Positions 62,106 to 64,000 of a stretch of DNA of 64,000 nucleotides are shown one piece after another. Origin of the DNA: Lycocorax pyrrhopterus obiensis (taxonomy: Eukaryota; Chordata; Aves; Passeriformes; Paradisaeidae). The translations under genes and the position numbers were made by a program. The number at the start of each line of letters is the position of its first letter. Position 1 is the first letter of the stretch. Below the pieces are notes generated by a model that was not told the DNA's origin, did no database searches, and worked only from the letters and a program-made list of their open reading frames with translations. The DNA lies in contig JACSVZ010000009.1 in the NCBI GenBank assembly GCA_014706295.1, positions 37,513,768-37,577,767 on the forward strand, given 5' to 3'.

Positions 62106-63597
62106 CAGCAGCCCTGGAGTGAAGCTCCTGAGCTCTGGACTTAGATTTCCTTCCATTTAATCTCCATTTTAAAGCCCAATAAAGTGCAGGCTGTGAAATG
62201 TTGCTGGTGGACTGGATTCCCTGTGATTCCCTGCATGGAAAGGGGGGCTGAGTGTGGCACAGCTCGGGGGCACCGTGTGAATCCCTGAGGGTTTTCCAGG
62301 CAGCTCCCCAAGGTCCCGTTGGCTCTCAGGTTTCACTGCGCTCCCAGGGGATGCTGATGGCTCCCTTGTGATTCCTGCCATCCCAGAAAATGCCAGCTGG
62401 CCCTGGAGCAGTGCTTGGAATAACTCTATTGGCAATCAGAATTACCCAAACCGGGGGGTTTTCACTAAACAAGGCCTGGGATTAGGTTTGAGCAAACAGC
62501 TCCGTCCCTGCCCAAGTGTTTCACATTCCCGACGTGAGAAACGTGGGAAACAGGGAGGTTTTGGGAGGAGGAAGGGACTCCTGAGGGCAGGAGTGCCAGC
62601 AGTGGGAATGTGTGTGGAATCACCACTGGGGATTGCTTCTTTTTAGCCAAACTCCCAAACAGCCCCAAATCTGCCAGGGGACAGCAGGGTGTGATTGCCA
62701 CCACTTCTGCTTCGCTTCCCATCGCTCTCTGTTGCCCCCAAAAACCCAGTTTTTATCTCCTGAATCCACCCAGATGGATGTGTGGGCCTGGATTTTGCAT
62801 TTTTCCTGGAATTCCGTGGAGGGGGGAATGTCTGGGAGCACTGGAGCACCTCAGTGCACGTTTGCGTGGCCTGGGAGGAGGGGAAAATGGCTTTAAAGGA
62901 TTTTTTGGGTGGTGGGGTTGCTCCTCCTTGGGAGCTGAGGGACTTTCCTGGTTATAAATATGAGGCTTCAAGTGCTGAGTTGCAGAATTGGGGAGATTAT
63001 GGGTGAAAAAGAGAAGTACAGGGCTAAAAATGTGGCCGTGGGAATGCGTTTGTCGTGCCCACCCTCAGGAAAAAAGGCAGCAGCTGAGGGGCAGAGGAGG
63101 ATTTGGGGGAAAATCTGGGGATCACTGTGGACCAGGAGTTGAGAAAACCACTCAGACTTCCTTTTTTTCCTGGGAATTACGTAAAAATCCCACCTGATCT
63201 TGGTTCAGTCCCTTTGTTAATCTGATTTTTTTTTTTTCCCCCCTCCCTCTGGAGTTTTGTTCTTTCTGTCTGGGGCTGTTTCTCTGTGGATTCAGTGCAC
63301 AGATGGTCCATAAATGACTTCAGGTGGAAAATCTTCCCACAAAAATAACCTCAGTGCTGACACCTCTGACTTGTTTTCACTGCAGGTGATGCACAGGGCT
63401 ATTTTTTTTTTTCTTAATAGGAGAAGGTATTTTTTGCTAATTGAGAAGGTAAATGACTTCTCTGTGCTTCTTCCAGCAAAATGCAAATATTGATGCAAAT
63501 TCTGAGCAATTTTCTTACATAACAGTTGATTAATCAGGTTATTTTCCCCCTTGGCTATGAGCTCAGTTGGTACCTTGCATTTACCTGGAGATAATAA

Positions 63598-63865
63598 CCC
63601 TTTTTCCTCTTTTTTTTCCCTTTTTCCCCTTTTTTCCCCTTTTTTTCCCCTTTTTTCCCTTTTTTCCCTTTTTTCCCCTTTTTTCCCCTTTTTTCCCCTT
63701 TTTCCCCCTTTTTCCCCCTTTTTCCCCCTTTTTCCCCCTTTTTTCCCCGTTTTTCCCCGTTTTTCCCCGTTTTTCCCCTTTTTTCCCCTTTTTCCCCTTT
63801 TTTTCCCCTTTTCCCCCCTTTTCTCCCCTTTTCTCCCCTTTTTTCCCCTTCTTTTTCCTTTTTTT
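63598..63865. repeat. Polypyrimidine repeat (T5-6 C4)n, about 270 bp
   Basis: About 25 units of 9-12 bp (ttttttcccc and variants), broken only by three G at 63749, 63759 and 63769. The minus strand reads GGGGAAAAAA repeats. The predicted open frame of F and P residues here is an artefact of composition. Confidence 0.95.
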
Positions 63866-64000
63866 GTTTTTAATTCAAGCTATTTAAAAAAAAAAATTAA
63901 CCAAATTTGGCAGGAAGATGAAATAGTGGTAATGAACCCTTATGGAATACTACAACTGGATTTTTTTTTTATCCATTCCATAATTATTTATAATCAATTA

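Noticed and set aside
63567..63887. 106-codon F/P-rich open frame
   Set aside because: Pure composition effect of the T/C tract.

Overview
The window is vertebrate nuclear DNA, almost certainly from a bird and probably a songbird. It carries many short, 5'-truncated CR1 LINE copies in both orientations, some with the GC-rich 'gtgccagggcctgcccac' style that I associate with passerine CR1s. It has long introns, and two multi-exon genes whose translations match EPC2 and KIF5C closely as I remember those proteins. In mammals these genes are neighbours in the same orientation (human 2q23); here too both read left to right. The avian and passerine assignment is inference from repeat style and gene order, with no database check.

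Positions 1-29335 hold the 3' part of EPC2 (Enhancer of polycomb homolog 2, a scaffold subunit of the NuA4/TIP60 histone acetyltransferase complex). Thirteen coding exons lie at 8292-28937. All splice phases join without a break and give 755 residues from this window. The missing N-terminal part, about 51 residues from one exon, lies to the left. The stop is at 28935-28937, followed by a short 3' UTR and an AATAAA at 29315-29320. The introns are ordinary AT-rich avian sequence with CR1 fragments, one 74-bp tandem duplication and one 14-base G run.

Positions 29336-36791 are intergenic. The main landmark is a GC- and CpG-rich block at about 33020-33720. It contains a C-rich minisatellite and an exact 53-bp duplication offset by exactly 200 bp, with no recognisable gene.

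KIF5C (neuronal kinesin-1 heavy chain) starts at 37350 inside a CpG island whose left edge abuts a truncated CR1. Exon 1 (37350-37475) and exon 2 (60447-60537) are the only KIF5C coding parts in the window; the P-loop exon lies to the right. Intron 1 (about 23 kb) is the most unusual part. It holds a G4-prone heptamer repeat just after the donor and a 31/19-bp minisatellite near 49 kb. At 55.9-57.6 kb a 66/72-bp minisatellite is interrupted by two oppositely oriented solo LTRs, each with a perfect 6-bp target-site duplication. At 58.2-60.05 kb there is a 1.8-kb, 23-bp-unit minisatellite, and a four-copy 33-35-bp repeat runs up to the exon-2 splice acceptor. Intron 2 ends in a 270-bp T/C tract.

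I found no RNA gene, no CRISPR array and no third protein-coding gene. Most long open frames in the window come from GC-rich or tandem-repeat DNA. The strongest leads are the nested minisatellite/LTR structure and the repeats touching KIF5C splice sites. Nothing here amounts to a new multi-gene system.
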